This document shows, piece by piece, positions 46,886 to 56,690 of a DNA stretch of 64,000 nucleotides. Made by a program: the position numbers and the translations under genes. Under the pieces are notes generated by a model. That model did no database searches. It saw nothing but the letters and a program-made list of their open reading frames with translations, and had not been told where the DNA came from. Numbering within the stretch: position 1 is the stretch's first letter; each line of letters begins with the position of its first letter. The stretch is from an uncultured Pseudomonadota bacterium (GTDB lineage: Bacteria; Pseudomonadota; Gammaproteobacteria; CAJXQU01): assembly GCA_913058255.1 (NCBI GenBank), contig CAJXQU010000001.1, forward strand, positions 434,001 through 498,000, given 5' to 3'.

Positions 46886-48304
46886 ATGCATTCTGAAATA
46901 ACGAGGGATAATGTTTGCCGGTATAGTTTTTTGCTCAATTGGCGTCAATGGAGTTTATTGGGAGTTTTACTGGTGTTCTCTGTTACTGTCGCTATCGCTT
47001 GGGCGAGATTGCCGAGTGAAGTGAATGGTGACTCATTACCTAGTCTTGCACCCATGGTGGAGGAAGTTACACCTGCGGTTGTGAATATTGCGACAGAAGG
47101 TAGTGTTCAAGTACGTCAGAACCCGCTTCTGAACGATGAATTCTTTAAGCGCTTTTTTAACATTCCAGAACAACCTCGCGAGCGAAAAACTCAGAGTTTA
47201 GGGACTGGGGTCATCATTGATGCCAAAAGAGGGTTGGTGGTGACGAACAATCATGTCATCGCAAATGCGCACCAGATCACTGTGAAATTGCGTGATGGTA
47301 GAAAATTACAAGCCGAATTAGTAGGGACTGATCCAGAAACCGATGTTGCGGTGATTCGAATCCCAGCGAAAAACCTAACCGCGGTGAAGTTGACCAACTC
47401 TGATGAATTACGAGTCGGTGATTTCGTCGTCGCTATCGGTAATCCATTTGGGTTAGGGCAAACCGTTACGTCAGGCATTGTTAGTGCGCTTGGCAGGACG
47501 GGGTTAGGCATCGAAGGTTATGAAGACTTTATTCAGACCGATGCTTCAATCAACCCAGGAAACTCTGGAGGAGCATTAGTGAATTTGCGAGGTGAACTTG
47601 TGGGGATCAATACTGCTATCTTTTCTCAAAGTGGCGGCAATGTTGGAATTGGTTTTGCGATACCAATCAACATGGTCAATATGGTGACAGAACAGTTGGT
47701 TGAACATGGCGAAATTCATCGAGGGTTGATCGGCGCGCAAACTCAAGATCTAGATCCTGACCTAGCTGAAGCGTTTGGACTTCAACAGCGAACAGGTGCG
47801 GTTGTTGTCGACATTATTCCCGAGTCGCCAGCTCAAAAAGCGGGCTTGACACCTGGAGATGTGATCATTGAAGTTAATGGCAAAAAAGTCCGCAGTTCTA
47901 GCGATGTGAGGACTCGGATTGGTTTGATGCGAGTCGGTGAAAAGGTCAAGTTTCGAGTGGTTCGTGATACTAAAAAGCTTAATCTAGTTGCAACGGTAGC
48001 GGATAGTAAAGAGGTTGCTAGCACTTCAGAGTTAAAAAATCCACGGCTTGCGGGCGCTACTTTTGGAGATATTCCTGAGAATGCTCCTGCTTATGGCCAT
48101 CTAAAAGGTGTGGTTCTGTTTGAGGTTGAGCGAGGTAGTCCACTATGGGTGGCAGGCTTGCGAGACGGTGATATTATTACTTCGGTGAACCAACGTGCGG
48201 TTGACGACCTGACAGCTTTCTTGCAAATCGTCAACACTACCGAGGGACAGATGTTATTCCGGATCAGACGTGGAAACCAAGCGGCCTACGTTGTAATTAA
48301 GTAA
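46886..48304 (+). CDS. HtrA/Deg-family periplasmic serine protease
   Basis: 472 residues. A membrane-anchor or signal segment (about 22-40) leads to a trypsin-like domain with His123 (VVTNNHVIA), Asp153 (DPETDVAVIRI) and Ser227 (NPGNSGGALV), then two PDZ domains (about 275-365 and 385-470). With two PDZ domains it is of the DegQ/DegP/MucD type rather than DegS, though the single anchor without a clear cleavage site recalls DegS. The LA loop is short. GGAAGGGG precedes the ATG. Likely role: envelope protein quality control. Confidence 0.9.
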   Translation: MHSEITRDNVCRYSFLLNWRQWSLLGVLLVFSVTVAIAWARLPSEVNGDSLPSLAPMVEEVTPAVVNIATEGSVQVRQNPLLNDEFFKRFFNIPEQPRERKTQSLGTGVIIDAKRGLVVTNNHVIANAHQITVKLRDGRKLQAELVGTDPETDVAVIRIPAKNLTAVKLTNSDELRVGDFVVAIGNPFGLGQTVTSGIVSALGRTGLGIEGYEDFIQTDASINPGNSGGALVNLRGELVGINTAIFSQSGGNVGIGFAIPINMVNMVTEQLVEHGEIHRGLIGAQTQDLDPDLAEAFGLQQRTGAVVVDIIPESPAQKAGLTPGDVIIEVNGKKVRSSSDVRTRIGLMRVGEKVKFRVVRDTKKLNLVATVADSKEVASTSELKNPRLAGATFGDIPENAPAYGHLKGVVLFEVERGSPLWVAGLRDGDIITSVNQRAVDDLTAFLQIVNTTEGQMLFRIRRGNQAAYVVIK

Positions 48305-48305
48305 T

Positions 48306-49244
48306 TTAGAGTGGTTGGTTAGACTTTATAACACTACTTAAAGGCGTCTCTTGAACGGCTTCAAAAATGGCCTTAACAGCTTCTTCTCTGGGGAAGCTGT
48401 TACGCCAAACTAAAACGACTTCTCGGCTGGGGATAGGGGCAGAAAAAGGTTTAATTGCTAGCAAACCATTTACGTCCATACCTTTACCCGCAGAAGTACA
48501 GGGTAATACTGTAATGCCAACTCCAGAAGCAGCCATCTGACGCATCGTTTCTAATGAGCTACCCTCTAGCGTTTGTTGCATGCTGCTTCCTTGAGGATTG
48601 GCACTGGCTATGCACTCAGGGCAAGCCACTAAGACCTGCTCTCTAAAACAATTTCCTGCACCGAGTAGTAGTAATGTTTCTTCTCCCAGCTCCCCCGGAT
48701 GAATACTTTTTCTTTCTGCCCAGCGATGACTTGAAGGTAGGGCTAGCACAAAAGGTTCAGTATAAAGTTTATGTGTTTTTAGACTGGGTTCTTCAAAGGG
48801 TAGAGATAGAATAGCGACATCGATTTCGCCATTTTTTAAGGCCGAGCGTAAGTTTTCGGTGAAATCTTCTCGAATGATCAACGGCATTTCAGGTGCGGCT
48901 TGATGTAATACGGGAATTAAATGAGGTAACAAGTAAGGACCTATCGTATAAATGACGCCAAGTCGAAGAGGTTCTTTAAGCTGTTCTTTACCCTCATAGG
49001 CTAGCTGTTTGATCCGTTCTGCTTGTGTGAGAACTTGTTGCGCTTGTTCGATTATTTTTATTCCGACCGATGTGGGTTGGATTTCGCTTAAACCACGTTC
49101 AAATAAGGTTACGCCGAGTTCTTCTTCGAGTTTTTTGATCGCGACACTCAGAGTTGGTTGGCTGACGAAGCATGCTTCGGCGGCTTTTCCAAAGTGAAGG
49201 GTATGGCTCACAGCGACGATGTAGCGTAATTCGGTTAAAGTCAT
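48306..49244 (-). CDS. oxyR: Peroxide-sensing regulator OxyR
   Basis: A 312-residue LysR-type regulator. HTH at the N-terminus (LHFGKAAEACFVSQPTLSVA). Redox cysteines Cys199 and Cys208 (GAGNCFREQVLVACPE) lie at the E. coli positions, so it should sense hydrogen peroxide by disulfide formation. It is convergent with the Deg protease (1 nt between the stops). Confidence 0.95.
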   Translation of the reverse strand: MTLTELRYIVAVSHTLHFGKAAEACFVSQPTLSVAIKKLEEELGVTLFERGLSEIQPTSVGIKIIEQAQQVLTQAERIKQLAYEGKEQLKEPLRLGVIYTIGPYLLPHLIPVLHQAAPEMPLIIREDFTENLRSALKNGEIDVAILSLPFEEPSLKTHKLYTEPFVLALPSSHRWAERKSIHPGELGEETLLLLGAGNCFREQVLVACPECIASANPQGSSMQQTLEGSSLETMRQMAASGVGITVLPCTSAGKGMDVNGLLAIKPFSAPIPSREVVLVWRNSFPREEAVKAIFEAVQETPLSSVIKSNQPL

Positions 49245-49402
49245 AGACTAAGTGTGCCAGTCATCAGGCGCGCTGACCAGTGATAAAGCGATTGTAAATG
49301 GAGATGGAATTATTATGCTAATGTTAACTCTAACAAACGTGAGAGTCTGGAAATTTTTGATCGTAATATGTTGACCAAGCTGTCAAAGAAGGGAGTAGTA
49401 AT

Positions 49403-49960
49403 ATGAAAGTTAAAATGTTCTGGTTGTTTGCGCTATTTTTTCTGGGCGGGTGTGCTAGTAATTTACCGATAGAAATTACTTCACCAATTGAGTCCAGTCC
49501 ATCACTCTCAGAAGCAAGGCAAGATATTGAGTCTCACCAAGGTAAGTTAGTCCGCTGGGGAGGCTCAATCGCGGCAGTTGAAAATAAAAATGATGAAACT
49601 TGGTTGGAAGTTGTTTCGCGAAAGTTAAACAGTAACGGTAAACCTCAAAAGAGTGATCAAACAGAAGGCCGGTTTTTACTAAAAGTTAGCCAGTTTTTGG
49701 AACCTGAGGTCTATAGCAAAGGTCGATTGATCACGGTTTATGGCTCCATAATCGGAGAGCAAGAAGGTAACATCGGTGAACAGCCCTATCGTTTTCCTGT
49801 TGTTCAATCTGAAAAAGCCTATTTATGGGTAGAATATAAAGAGCCAGAGCCCTACCCGTTTTATCGTAGATCCTATTACGATCCTTTTTGGGATCCATAC
49901 TGGGACCTTCATTGGCGGCGACATTTTTTCTATGGTCGAGGTTTACATCGCTGGCATTAA
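49403..49960 (+). CDS. Slp-family outer-membrane lipoprotein
   Basis: 185 residues. A lipoprotein signal with lipobox LGGC, then the Slp core: LSEARQDIESHQGKLVRWGG, FLLKVSQFLEPEVYSKGRLI, TVYGSIIGEQEGNIGEQPY. The C-terminus is rich in Tyr, Trp, Arg and Pro (SYYDPFWDPYWDLHWRRH). Slp proteins are stress or stationary-phase outer-membrane lipoproteins of unknown biochemical role. Confidence 0.88.
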   Translation: MKVKMFWLFALFFLGGCASNLPIEITSPIESSPSLSEARQDIESHQGKLVRWGGSIAAVENKNDETWLEVVSRKLNSNGKPQKSDQTEGRFLLKVSQFLEPEVYSKGRLITVYGSIIGEQEGNIGEQPYRFPVVQSEKAYLWVEYKEPEPYPFYRRSYYDPFWDPYWDLHWRRHFFYGRGLHRWH

Positions 49961-49987
49961 GATTTCTGTTTCACGTGAACAGGAATC
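49961..49987. terminator. Hairpin between converging slp-like and HAD genes
   Basis: A 10-bp stem, GATTTCTGTT with AACAGGAATC (one G-U pair), around a TCACGTG loop, lies just after the Slp stop and before the HAD gene end. No T run follows on either strand. Probable shared end signal. Confidence 0.45.
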
Positions 49988-50013
49988 TAGTTCATGTGAG
50001 CTGATTATAACTT

Positions 50014-50829
50014 TCAAGCGCATTGATGAATATTTGCTTCATGAAACTGAGTTTCAGCAACAACCTGCTGGAATAAATCGGCAGAAACATGCTTAATTCC
50101 ATTGGCTTCAATATAGGCAAGCAGTTCCGAATCGCCGTTGGATATTTGAAAGGCTTCATCAGGTTCGCCTAGCGTATCAACCACCAGCGGTGCACCCGTA
50201 AAATCATTGTTTTGAGTAAAATAATGCGTCGTAATGACGGTTTGAATACCGGCAGCTTGCCCAGAAAGAAAACCATTCCGAGTATCTTCAAGGGCAAGGC
50301 ATTCTTTGGGAGATACGTTCATTTGTTCCATGACGTATTGATAAACTGCAGGAGAAGGTTTCTTGGCTTCAACAATATCGCAGCTAGCAATGATTTCAAA
50401 CCAAGAGCGCCAGTCCGAAGGTAAGTTGTTTTCTAATAAGGTATCAACATTAGTCAACTGAGAAGACGTGGCTATTGCTAGCCGAAAACCCGCTTCTCGA
50501 CACTCATCGATGATACGGCGAACGCCTGTGCGTAACTTCACATGACCTTCAACGAGCATGCGTGCGTAATGAGTGGTTTTCAATTTGTGAATACCTGCCA
50601 CATATTCATCGAGATCAGGAGGCATTTTAAACTTTTCGTCATCTAGTGCATATTGCCGCATTCGTTCACGACCACCAGAGATAACCAATAGTTCTTCATA
50701 CTCTTTTCTGGACCAATGCCAGTCAAGGTTAAAATCATCAAAGGCGAGATTGAATGCTTGGCGATGGACCTCTTCGGTATCAGCCAAAGTGCCGTCCATA
50801 TCGAATATCACACTGGTCAATTTAGCCAT
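50014..50829 (-). CDS. HAD-superfamily phosphatase, CbbY-like
   Basis: 271 residues. Motif I VIFDMDGTLADTEEVHRQAF with the nucleophile Asp and acid/base Asp, a helical cap, motif II IATSSQ, motif III Lys in AKKPSPAVYQ and motif IV ALEDTRNGF. The CbbY-type form suggests a sugar-phosphate phosphatase or phosphomutase, but the substrate is not predictable. Confidence 0.88.
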   Translation of the reverse strand: MAKLTSVIFDMDGTLADTEEVHRQAFNLAFDDFNLDWHWSRKEYEELLVISGGRERMRQYALDDEKFKMPPDLDEYVAGIHKLKTTHYARMLVEGHVKLRTGVRRIIDECREAGFRLAIATSSQLTNVDTLLENNLPSDWRSWFEIIASCDIVEAKKPSPAVYQYVMEQMNVSPKECLALEDTRNGFLSGQAAGIQTVITTHYFTQNNDFTGAPLVVDTLGEPDEAFQISNGDSELLAYIEANGIKHVSADLFQQVVAETQFHEANIHQCA

Positions 50830-50917
50830 TAACCTGTTTCCCTAAGAGAAGTTTTGATAGTAGCTGTCAAAATATTATGTTGATTGTTATGATTGTAGTT
50901 TAATTGCATGATAGATA

Positions 50918-52282
50918 TCAATTATTTTTTGTATTTCTGTCGGCTTCTAATTTCTTTGTCAACGTTTCATCTAGCTCAACCCGTTCAATTTGATCAAAAC
51001 GTGCGCTAATTTTTTTAGCGGACGTATTCACTTGTTGAACATCTTCATGGGCTTGCTCTATATGCCGAGCTAGACCATCCATGCGTTTTTTGAACCGATC
51101 AAAATCCTCAGCTAGCAAACCTAAATGTTCCTGAATCAGATCAACCTGCTCACGCGTGGCCGCATCTTTTAATACCGCTCTAGCGGTGTTCAAAATTGCC
51201 CACAGGGTCGTCGGTGATACCATCCATACATGCGAACGGTGTGCCAGATCGACTAAATCAGGATGATGAGCTTGAATTTCTGCAAAAACAGCCTCAGCAG
51301 GAATAAACATCATTGCGCCATCTGAGGTTTCATCTTTAATAATATATTTAGTCGAAATATCATTTATATGCTTTTTAATGTCGGCTTTGAACTGTCTTGT
51401 CGCTTGCTGGCGTTCAGTATTTGGAAGATCAATATTTGTTAACTTACGGAAAGATTCCAAAGGAAATTTAGCATCTACAGCAACATTCCCCGTTGGTTTA
51501 GGGAGTAGCAATAGACAGTCAACACGTGTTCCATTACTTAAACTATGTTGAAAAGAAAAGCTTTTCTCTGGCAAGATATTTCTGATCAGGGAGTTGAGTT
51601 GTACCTCACCAAAAGCTCCTCGACTGCGTTTGTCTGCTAGGATTTCTTGGAGGCTAACAACATTGCTGGATAGTTCTGTTATTTTCTTTTGTGCCTCATC
51701 GATCATCGCAAGGCGCTTGATCACGTCAGCAAAAGTCGCCGTCGTTTTATCAAAACCATCGGCTAAACGTTTGTCGACCTGCTCACTGATCGAACGTAAA
51801 CGTTGATCGGTTTGCCGAGTTAGTTGCTCAAACCGCAGCCCAAGATCTTGATTGTTTTGTGTCAGAGTGTTGGCTAACTGACTTTGCATCGTCTGCAGGT
51901 TTTTCCATAAACCTTCATTGAGTGAATTCGTGGCTTCATTTTGCCGTAATTCAAATTGCGTGTGTTGTCTGGAAAAGTTCTCGCCGAGCTGTTCGCGCAA
52001 CATGGAGAGCGAGCCTTGCACCTTATCATTACCCAATGAGAGTCTATCCATTACTTGCTCACGAGTTGTACTTGATGCTTGTATTTGATCTGTTTGCAGA
52101 CGGATTATCAGTTGTTCTAGGGAATCCAAGTGCCCTTGTAAATTTTCCATGTGGGTATCAATTCTTAGCAAACGATCGTGGTCGCGCATTTGTTGAATTG
52201 ATCTGATGACTAACCAAAGTATTAGAATAAACAATAAGATAACTAATATTTCAAACAGTACAGGGCTTAGCAGGGTTGACAT
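50918..52282 (-). CDS. rmuC: DNA recombination protein RmuC
   Basis: 454 residues: an N-terminal membrane anchor (about 5-25), a long coiled coil (30-190) and the RmuC nuclease-like domain (about 205-400) with RGAFGEVQLNSLIRNILPE, VDCLLLLPKPTGNVAVDAKF and MMFIPAEAVFAEI. RmuC limits inversions at short repeats. Confidence 0.93.
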   Translation of the reverse strand: MSTLLSPVLFEILVILLFILILWLVIRSIQQMRDHDRLLRIDTHMENLQGHLDSLEQLIIRLQTDQIQASSTTREQVMDRLSLGNDKVQGSLSMLREQLGENFSRQHTQFELRQNEATNSLNEGLWKNLQTMQSQLANTLTQNNQDLGLRFEQLTRQTDQRLRSISEQVDKRLADGFDKTTATFADVIKRLAMIDEAQKKITELSSNVVSLQEILADKRSRGAFGEVQLNSLIRNILPEKSFSFQHSLSNGTRVDCLLLLPKPTGNVAVDAKFPLESFRKLTNIDLPNTERQQATRQFKADIKKHINDISTKYIIKDETSDGAMMFIPAEAVFAEIQAHHPDLVDLAHRSHVWMVSPTTLWAILNTARAVLKDAATREQVDLIQEHLGLLAEDFDRFKKRMDGLARHIEQAHEDVQQVNTSAKKISARFDQIERVELDETLTKKLEADRNTKNN

Positions 52283-52326
52283 TGGTTCTCCACGAGAAAG
52301 GTTTTACAAATGTAAAAGTTACACGT

Positions 52327-52881
52327 ATGAGTGAGGTTTCTCCAGAAAATACTGTAAATGACACAAAGTTTGTGCATAATAGAGCGTTCAGATTGAAGAT
52401 GAAGAATAGGAATATGCAGGAAGCAAATATCCAAATCTATCCGCACACGGAAAGTCGCAATAAGTCAGATCGTCGAACGTTTACACTATCGACAGCTATC
52501 AAAAGTGTTACCCAATCTCGCAGGAAGCAACATCGTCGTTATGACGAAAGCCCAGATGCTCAACGTGACTGGTACCATCCAAGGTTATTTGCACTGGTTG
52601 TGGGCGTCATGCTGTTGTCTATTCTGGATGCCTTTTTCACTTTGAACTTGCTTGCTAAAGGCGCCATTGAAACAAATCCAGTGATGGATTATTTCTTGAA
52701 CCTTGGGGTGTCTGCATTTGTCATTTCAAAAATGATTCTCACGGGATCATGCATTATATTTTTGACGGCACTTTCGAGTTATCTTTTTCTAAACCGTTTT
52801 ATGATAGGAAAGTTGATCACCATGAGCTTTATTGGCTACATGGTTTTGATCGGTTATGAACTGCTCTTATTGAGCCTCTAA
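52327..52881 (+). CDS. DUF5658-like membrane protein
   Basis: About 184 residues from the ATG at 52327; later in-frame ATGs at 52399 and 52414 are also possible, and none has a strong ribosome site. A basic soluble N-terminal part is followed by three to four membrane helices. LLSILDAFFTLNLLAKGAIE and TNPVMDYFL match the DUF5658 signature, an Asp and Glu-x-Asn-Pro pair of unknown role. It is divergent from rmuC. Confidence 0.7.
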   Translation: MSEVSPENTVNDTKFVHNRAFRLKMKNRNMQEANIQIYPHTESRNKSDRRTFTLSTAIKSVTQSRRKQHRRYDESPDAQRDWYHPRLFALVVGVMLLSILDAFFTLNLLAKGAIETNPVMDYFLNLGVSAFVISKMILTGSCIIFLTALSSYLFLNRFMIGKLITMSFIGYMVLIGYELLLLSL

Positions 52882-52919
52882 GTGGTAAAAGTTGGCGTTT
52901 GGTATGATAATGTCGGCTA

Positions 52920-54668
52920 ATGATCGAGTTTATTCCACGACTGCAACAACGCTATCGAAGTGTTCAACAAGCAGATCCTTCTAATAACGAGTTATTCCAA
53001 TCTTATACTGGTGCTTTAAAGACACTGGTGCTTGCGGAGACTTTGTTGTTGAAGGAGAAGCTGATTGCATCAGGTCAAGATATTCCTCTAAATCTTGTGA
53101 TCTTCGGACCGACTCAGGCGGGCAAAAGTACCTTAGTTAATGCTCTATTACCGGAACCTTTGGCTGGGGTTAGTCCGTTGGCGGGCTATACAGTTCACCC
53201 TCAAGGCTTTGCGATCGGGCAACGAAGAACAAGTACTGCATGGCTTGAAACTTTACTTCCAAAATTTAAACGATACGAACAGGAGCACCTCCATTCAGCA
53301 AATTTTGAGAGTTATTCTTTTTCTGAAATAAAAGCGCCTAGCTTATTTCAGAATCAACAAGCCACAGTGGTCTGGGATACACCGGACTTTGATTCTGTTG
53401 ATGCACATGGATATATCGATGGAGTCCTTCGAACGATCGGAATGGCGGATATTTTGATCTTAATGGTGAGCAAGGAAAAATATGCAGATCAGTCCGTTTG
53501 GAGTATGTTGGAATTGCTGGCACCTATCGGGCTACCCTTAATTGTTTGCATCAATAAATTGGGTGAAGATGAAGAACAAACCTTATTTCGATCATTCCAA
53601 AACCGTTTTAAAGTAGAAATTTCTGAGACTTCAGTTCCAGTATTGGTATCGTTACCGTTCGTTGAGAATGAAATAAAGCTGAAGACGGACCACGTCATTC
53701 AAGCCATTGATTTACAAATTAATAGTCTTGTTGGGCAACCGAAATCTCAACACTCAAAAAAACTCATTGAGCTTTGCTGGCAAGATTGGATTCAACCGAT
53801 TAATGATGAGATTGAAGGTGATCTAGCATGGCAATCGAGTCTGCAGGAGTCGGTTAATATGGCGATGCAAAGCTATCAAAGTGAATTTTTAGAGCATCCA
53901 GATTATTACGATACCTTCCAGCGAGCGATGGCAGAATTATTAGATCTGCTGGAAGTGCCGGGTGTTGGTCAATCGTTGGGGAAAGCACGAGAGTTGATCA
54001 CTTGGCCAGTGAGGACATTAATTGGTTTCGGAAAATCCGTCATAACATCAGAACCAGATGATGTTTCTCTCCGAGATAAAAATTACGAAGCGAATCTACT
54101 ACGACAGCTGATTGATCAAATGATCACTGATTTAGCAAGTAGCAACCTATCCGATCAAGATAGTGAAGGCCCATCGGAAGAATGGAAACAGGCATTTCGA
54201 GGTGTTCTGGGCCAATCTAGACCAAAGATTACTGAAGGTTTTGAGCAGAAAATTTCACTTTATCAGTCGGACTTTGAGCAAGAAATACAAGATGCGGCAA
54301 AAGTACTTTATATACAATTAGAAGATAAGCCCGTACTACTCAATAGCCTGCGAGCTGCTAGGGTGACAACCGATGCGGCGGCAGTGGTGTTCGCTCTTCA
54401 CTCGGGAGGGATCAGTTTGAATGATTTTATTTTGGCTCCTGCGATGTTGTCTTTGTCGTCGATGTTGGCAGAAAGCTCTGTTGGCCAGTACATGAATACC
54501 GTCAAAGCAAGATTAAAAGCTCGGCAATATGATTTAGTTAAAGACATTTTTTTCGAATATTTACAGCATGATTTGAATAAATTGCGTGATCAGACAATGT
54601 CAGACAGTCGGTTTTCTATACCAGCAGCAATGATTGAGGAGGTTGAAAGTGAGTTCTTTGGAAGGTAA
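52920..54668 (+). CDS. Dynamin-like GTPase, first of a tandem pair
   Basis: 582 residues. The G domain (about 55-270) has G1 FGPTQAGKSTLVNALL, G3 WDTPDFDSV and G4 CINKLGED. Long helical regions follow (about 280-560), with an amphipathic or hydrophobic stretch around ALHSGGISLNDFILAPAMLS. No N-terminal signal. Its last 20 nt overlap the next gene, which encodes a second GTPase, so the products are probably made together and act as a pair. Confidence 0.78.
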   Translation: MIEFIPRLQQRYRSVQQADPSNNELFQSYTGALKTLVLAETLLLKEKLIASGQDIPLNLVIFGPTQAGKSTLVNALLPEPLAGVSPLAGYTVHPQGFAIGQRRTSTAWLETLLPKFKRYEQEHLHSANFESYSFSEIKAPSLFQNQQATVVWDTPDFDSVDAHGYIDGVLRTIGMADILILMVSKEKYADQSVWSMLELLAPIGLPLIVCINKLGEDEEQTLFRSFQNRFKVEISETSVPVLVSLPFVENEIKLKTDHVIQAIDLQINSLVGQPKSQHSKKLIELCWQDWIQPINDEIEGDLAWQSSLQESVNMAMQSYQSEFLEHPDYYDTFQRAMAELLDLLEVPGVGQSLGKARELITWPVRTLIGFGKSVITSEPDDVSLRDKNYEANLLRQLIDQMITDLASSNLSDQDSEGPSEEWKQAFRGVLGQSRPKITEGFEQKISLYQSDFEQEIQDAAKVLYIQLEDKPVLLNSLRAARVTTDAAAVVFALHSGGISLNDFILAPAMLSLSSMLAESSVGQYMNTVKARLKARQYDLVKDIFFEYLQHDLNKLRDQTMSDSRFSIPAAMIEEVESEFFGR

Positions 54669-56346
54669 CACTTCGTTGCTTGATATTGAGCGGCAGGTTG
54701 ATCAACTTTATGAGCAAGCCGATCTTTTTGCCAAGAGTGCACTTGCAGACAAGGTTTTTTCTCCAGCTCAAGCAAATCTACTTCATTCCAACGAGTCAAT
54801 AAAACCAGAACATTTATTTGGGATGGCTGAGGCTCAACGTCCACTCGTGGTAGCCTTTTTTGGGGGCACTGGAGTTGGAAAAAGCACCCTGTTAAATCGT
54901 TTTGCGGAACAATCAGTCGCACGCACAGGGATTGAGCGGCCAACGTCTAGAGAAGTGACTATCTTTGTACATCGCTCAGTAGAAATCAAACAGTTACCTA
55001 AAGATTTTCCATTGGATAAAGTCAATATTCGACAGCATCAAGATGAGACAAAACGTCAGGTGATGTGGGTTGATATGCCGGATATCGATAGTGTAGAGAC
55101 GGAAAACTTGGAGATTGTTCGAGACTGGGTTCCTTACATTGATGTCTTGTTATACGTTGTTAGTCCTGAGCGATATCGAGATGACCGCGGATGGCAGTTT
55201 TTATTGGATCAGGGCTATAAGCATGCCTGGTTATTTGTGATCAACCAATGGGATCAAGGTGATGAGAAAGTCAGTCAGGATTTTGATGCTTTGCTTCAAC
55301 AAGCAGGATTTGAGCAGCCCTTAATGTATAGAACGGATTGCCTGTCTGCCCAGCAAGGTAAGACAAATGGTGACGATTTTGACGAGCTTACAGAAAATTT
55401 GTTGAGTTTAGCAGACAAGCACATCATCAATGAGCTTGATCGTCGTGGTACATGGAATCGCGTGCAAGCATTGCAATCTGTTTTACAACAGCAAGCTGAA
55501 TTCATTGGAAAGCCTGAGTCATTTGAGCTGTTAGAAGATAGTCATGCAAGAGCTTGGGCACAAACATCCCTAGACCTACAGCAACATTTCGAGCTGCCTA
55601 TCCAAAGAGCAGCAATGAAATTTTCTCAGCCTTCACTGTCTTTATTCGAAAGATTTAAGTCGAGTAAAAAGGCAAGTGAATTACCCGAAGGAACAACTGA
55701 TGATAGTGATTCTGTGTGGGACTCGCGTGGGGAGACTATGCTTCAAAGTGTGCTGGACAAGTTGATTCTTGATGCTGATAATCTTGGCCTATCATTGGAG
55801 CAGCTAAAAGAAGGACTCAATGACGTTCGGCTTGAGATCGAAGAGAAAATGAACCAAACAATGCAAGCTGGTTTGCAACAAGGCTTAGCGAATCCGGGAA
55901 ATAGATTACACCGTCTGATACACAAGGTTTTTGGGGCTTTGACAACCTTACTGCCTGTCTTAGCATTATCTTGGATCGCATATAGAGTGATTTCTATTTT
56001 TTACACTGGTGAAGGAAGTCTCTACCTAGGCGCTAACTTTGCAATCCATAGTTGCTTATTAACGGTTGTTGCATGGTTGATCCCATATCTTTTACATAAA
56101 AAAATGCAGCCGTCGGTACAAAAAGCAGCGAAAAAAGGATTGGAAAATGGTTTGAGTGAAGGGTTATCCTATCTTGAAGTTAAGATAGACTCTATTTTGA
56201 GTAAAAATAAGCAGCTTCAATTAGGCTTCCTCAATACTGCAACCGGACTGATCAAAGCTTCTGCTTCAATAAGACCGATGGAACATTCGATTTCAGATAC
56301 GAAGTTGACGAGAATGTTGCAAAAAAATGTTGCACTGCGTGGTTAG
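54649..56346 (+). CDS. Dynamin-like GTPase with membrane helices, second of pair
   Basis: 565 residues from the GTG at 54649, six nt after a perfect AGGAGG; an upstream TTG (54634) lies before that site and is not preferred. G1 FGGTGVGKSTLLNRF, G3 WVDMPDIDSVE and G4 VINQWDQGD (an NQxD variant). After a helical middle region, two hydrophobic helices (about 425-445 and 465-485) would insert in the membrane, followed by a helical tail. Paired bacterial dynamin-like proteins commonly form membrane-remodelling complexes. Confidence 0.78.
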   Translation: MSSLEGNTSLLDIERQVDQLYEQADLFAKSALADKVFSPAQANLLHSNESIKPEHLFGMAEAQRPLVVAFFGGTGVGKSTLLNRFAEQSVARTGIERPTSREVTIFVHRSVEIKQLPKDFPLDKVNIRQHQDETKRQVMWVDMPDIDSVETENLEIVRDWVPYIDVLLYVVSPERYRDDRGWQFLLDQGYKHAWLFVINQWDQGDEKVSQDFDALLQQAGFEQPLMYRTDCLSAQQGKTNGDDFDELTENLLSLADKHIINELDRRGTWNRVQALQSVLQQQAEFIGKPESFELLEDSHARAWAQTSLDLQQHFELPIQRAAMKFSQPSLSLFERFKSSKKASELPEGTTDDSDSVWDSRGETMLQSVLDKLILDADNLGLSLEQLKEGLNDVRLEIEEKMNQTMQAGLQQGLANPGNRLHRLIHKVFGALTTLLPVLALSWIAYRVISIFYTGEGSLYLGANFAIHSCLLTVVAWLIPYLLHKKMQPSVQKAAKKGLENGLSEGLSYLEVKIDSILSKNKQLQLGFLNTATGLIKASASIRPMEHSISDTKLTRMLQKNVALRG

Positions 56347-56412
56347 CAGCCCTAGAATTTAGTTGTTCAGGGCCATCCTGATATTATCTTTTTAAACCTA
56401 AAGGAGAGTTAC

Positions 56413-56616
56413 ATGACTATAGCAAGCGTTACTGAAGTTACATCATCGTCAAAGAAAAGTTTTGAGGATGCATTACAGACAGGTATAGAACGTGCTAATA
56501 AAACATTGAATAATGTTAAAGGTGCTTGGGTTCAAGAGCAGAAAGTTATCATCGATGATGGTAAAATAGTTGAATACCGAGTCAATATGAAAATTAGCTT
56601 TGTCTTGAAAGACTGA
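56413..56616 (+). CDS. Dodecin
   Basis: A 67-residue flavin-binding storage protein. SKKSFEDALQTGIERANKTL, NNVKGAWVQEQKV and GKIVEYRVNMKISFVL match the dodecin family throughout, including the flavin-stacking Trp and the Gln. It forms a hollow 12-mer that sequesters riboflavin or FMN. AAAGGAG precedes the ATG. Confidence 0.95.
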   Translation: MTIASVTEVTSSSKKSFEDALQTGIERANKTLNNVKGAWVQEQKVIIDDGKIVEYRVNMKISFVLKD

Positions 56617-56690
56617 GACATGCTGTTTAATAAGGGATCTTCTGTATAGTGAAGATCCTAGTTTTTTTAACGTGGAGTTTTAAAGCCCTC

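Noticed and set aside
49967-49982. Near match to the chromosomal parS site (TGTTTCACGTGAA, 13 of 16 positions).
   Set aside because: The 3' end diverges from the consensus and the bases form the loop and stem of a hairpin between two converging genes, which explains them better. No parAB gene is in the window.
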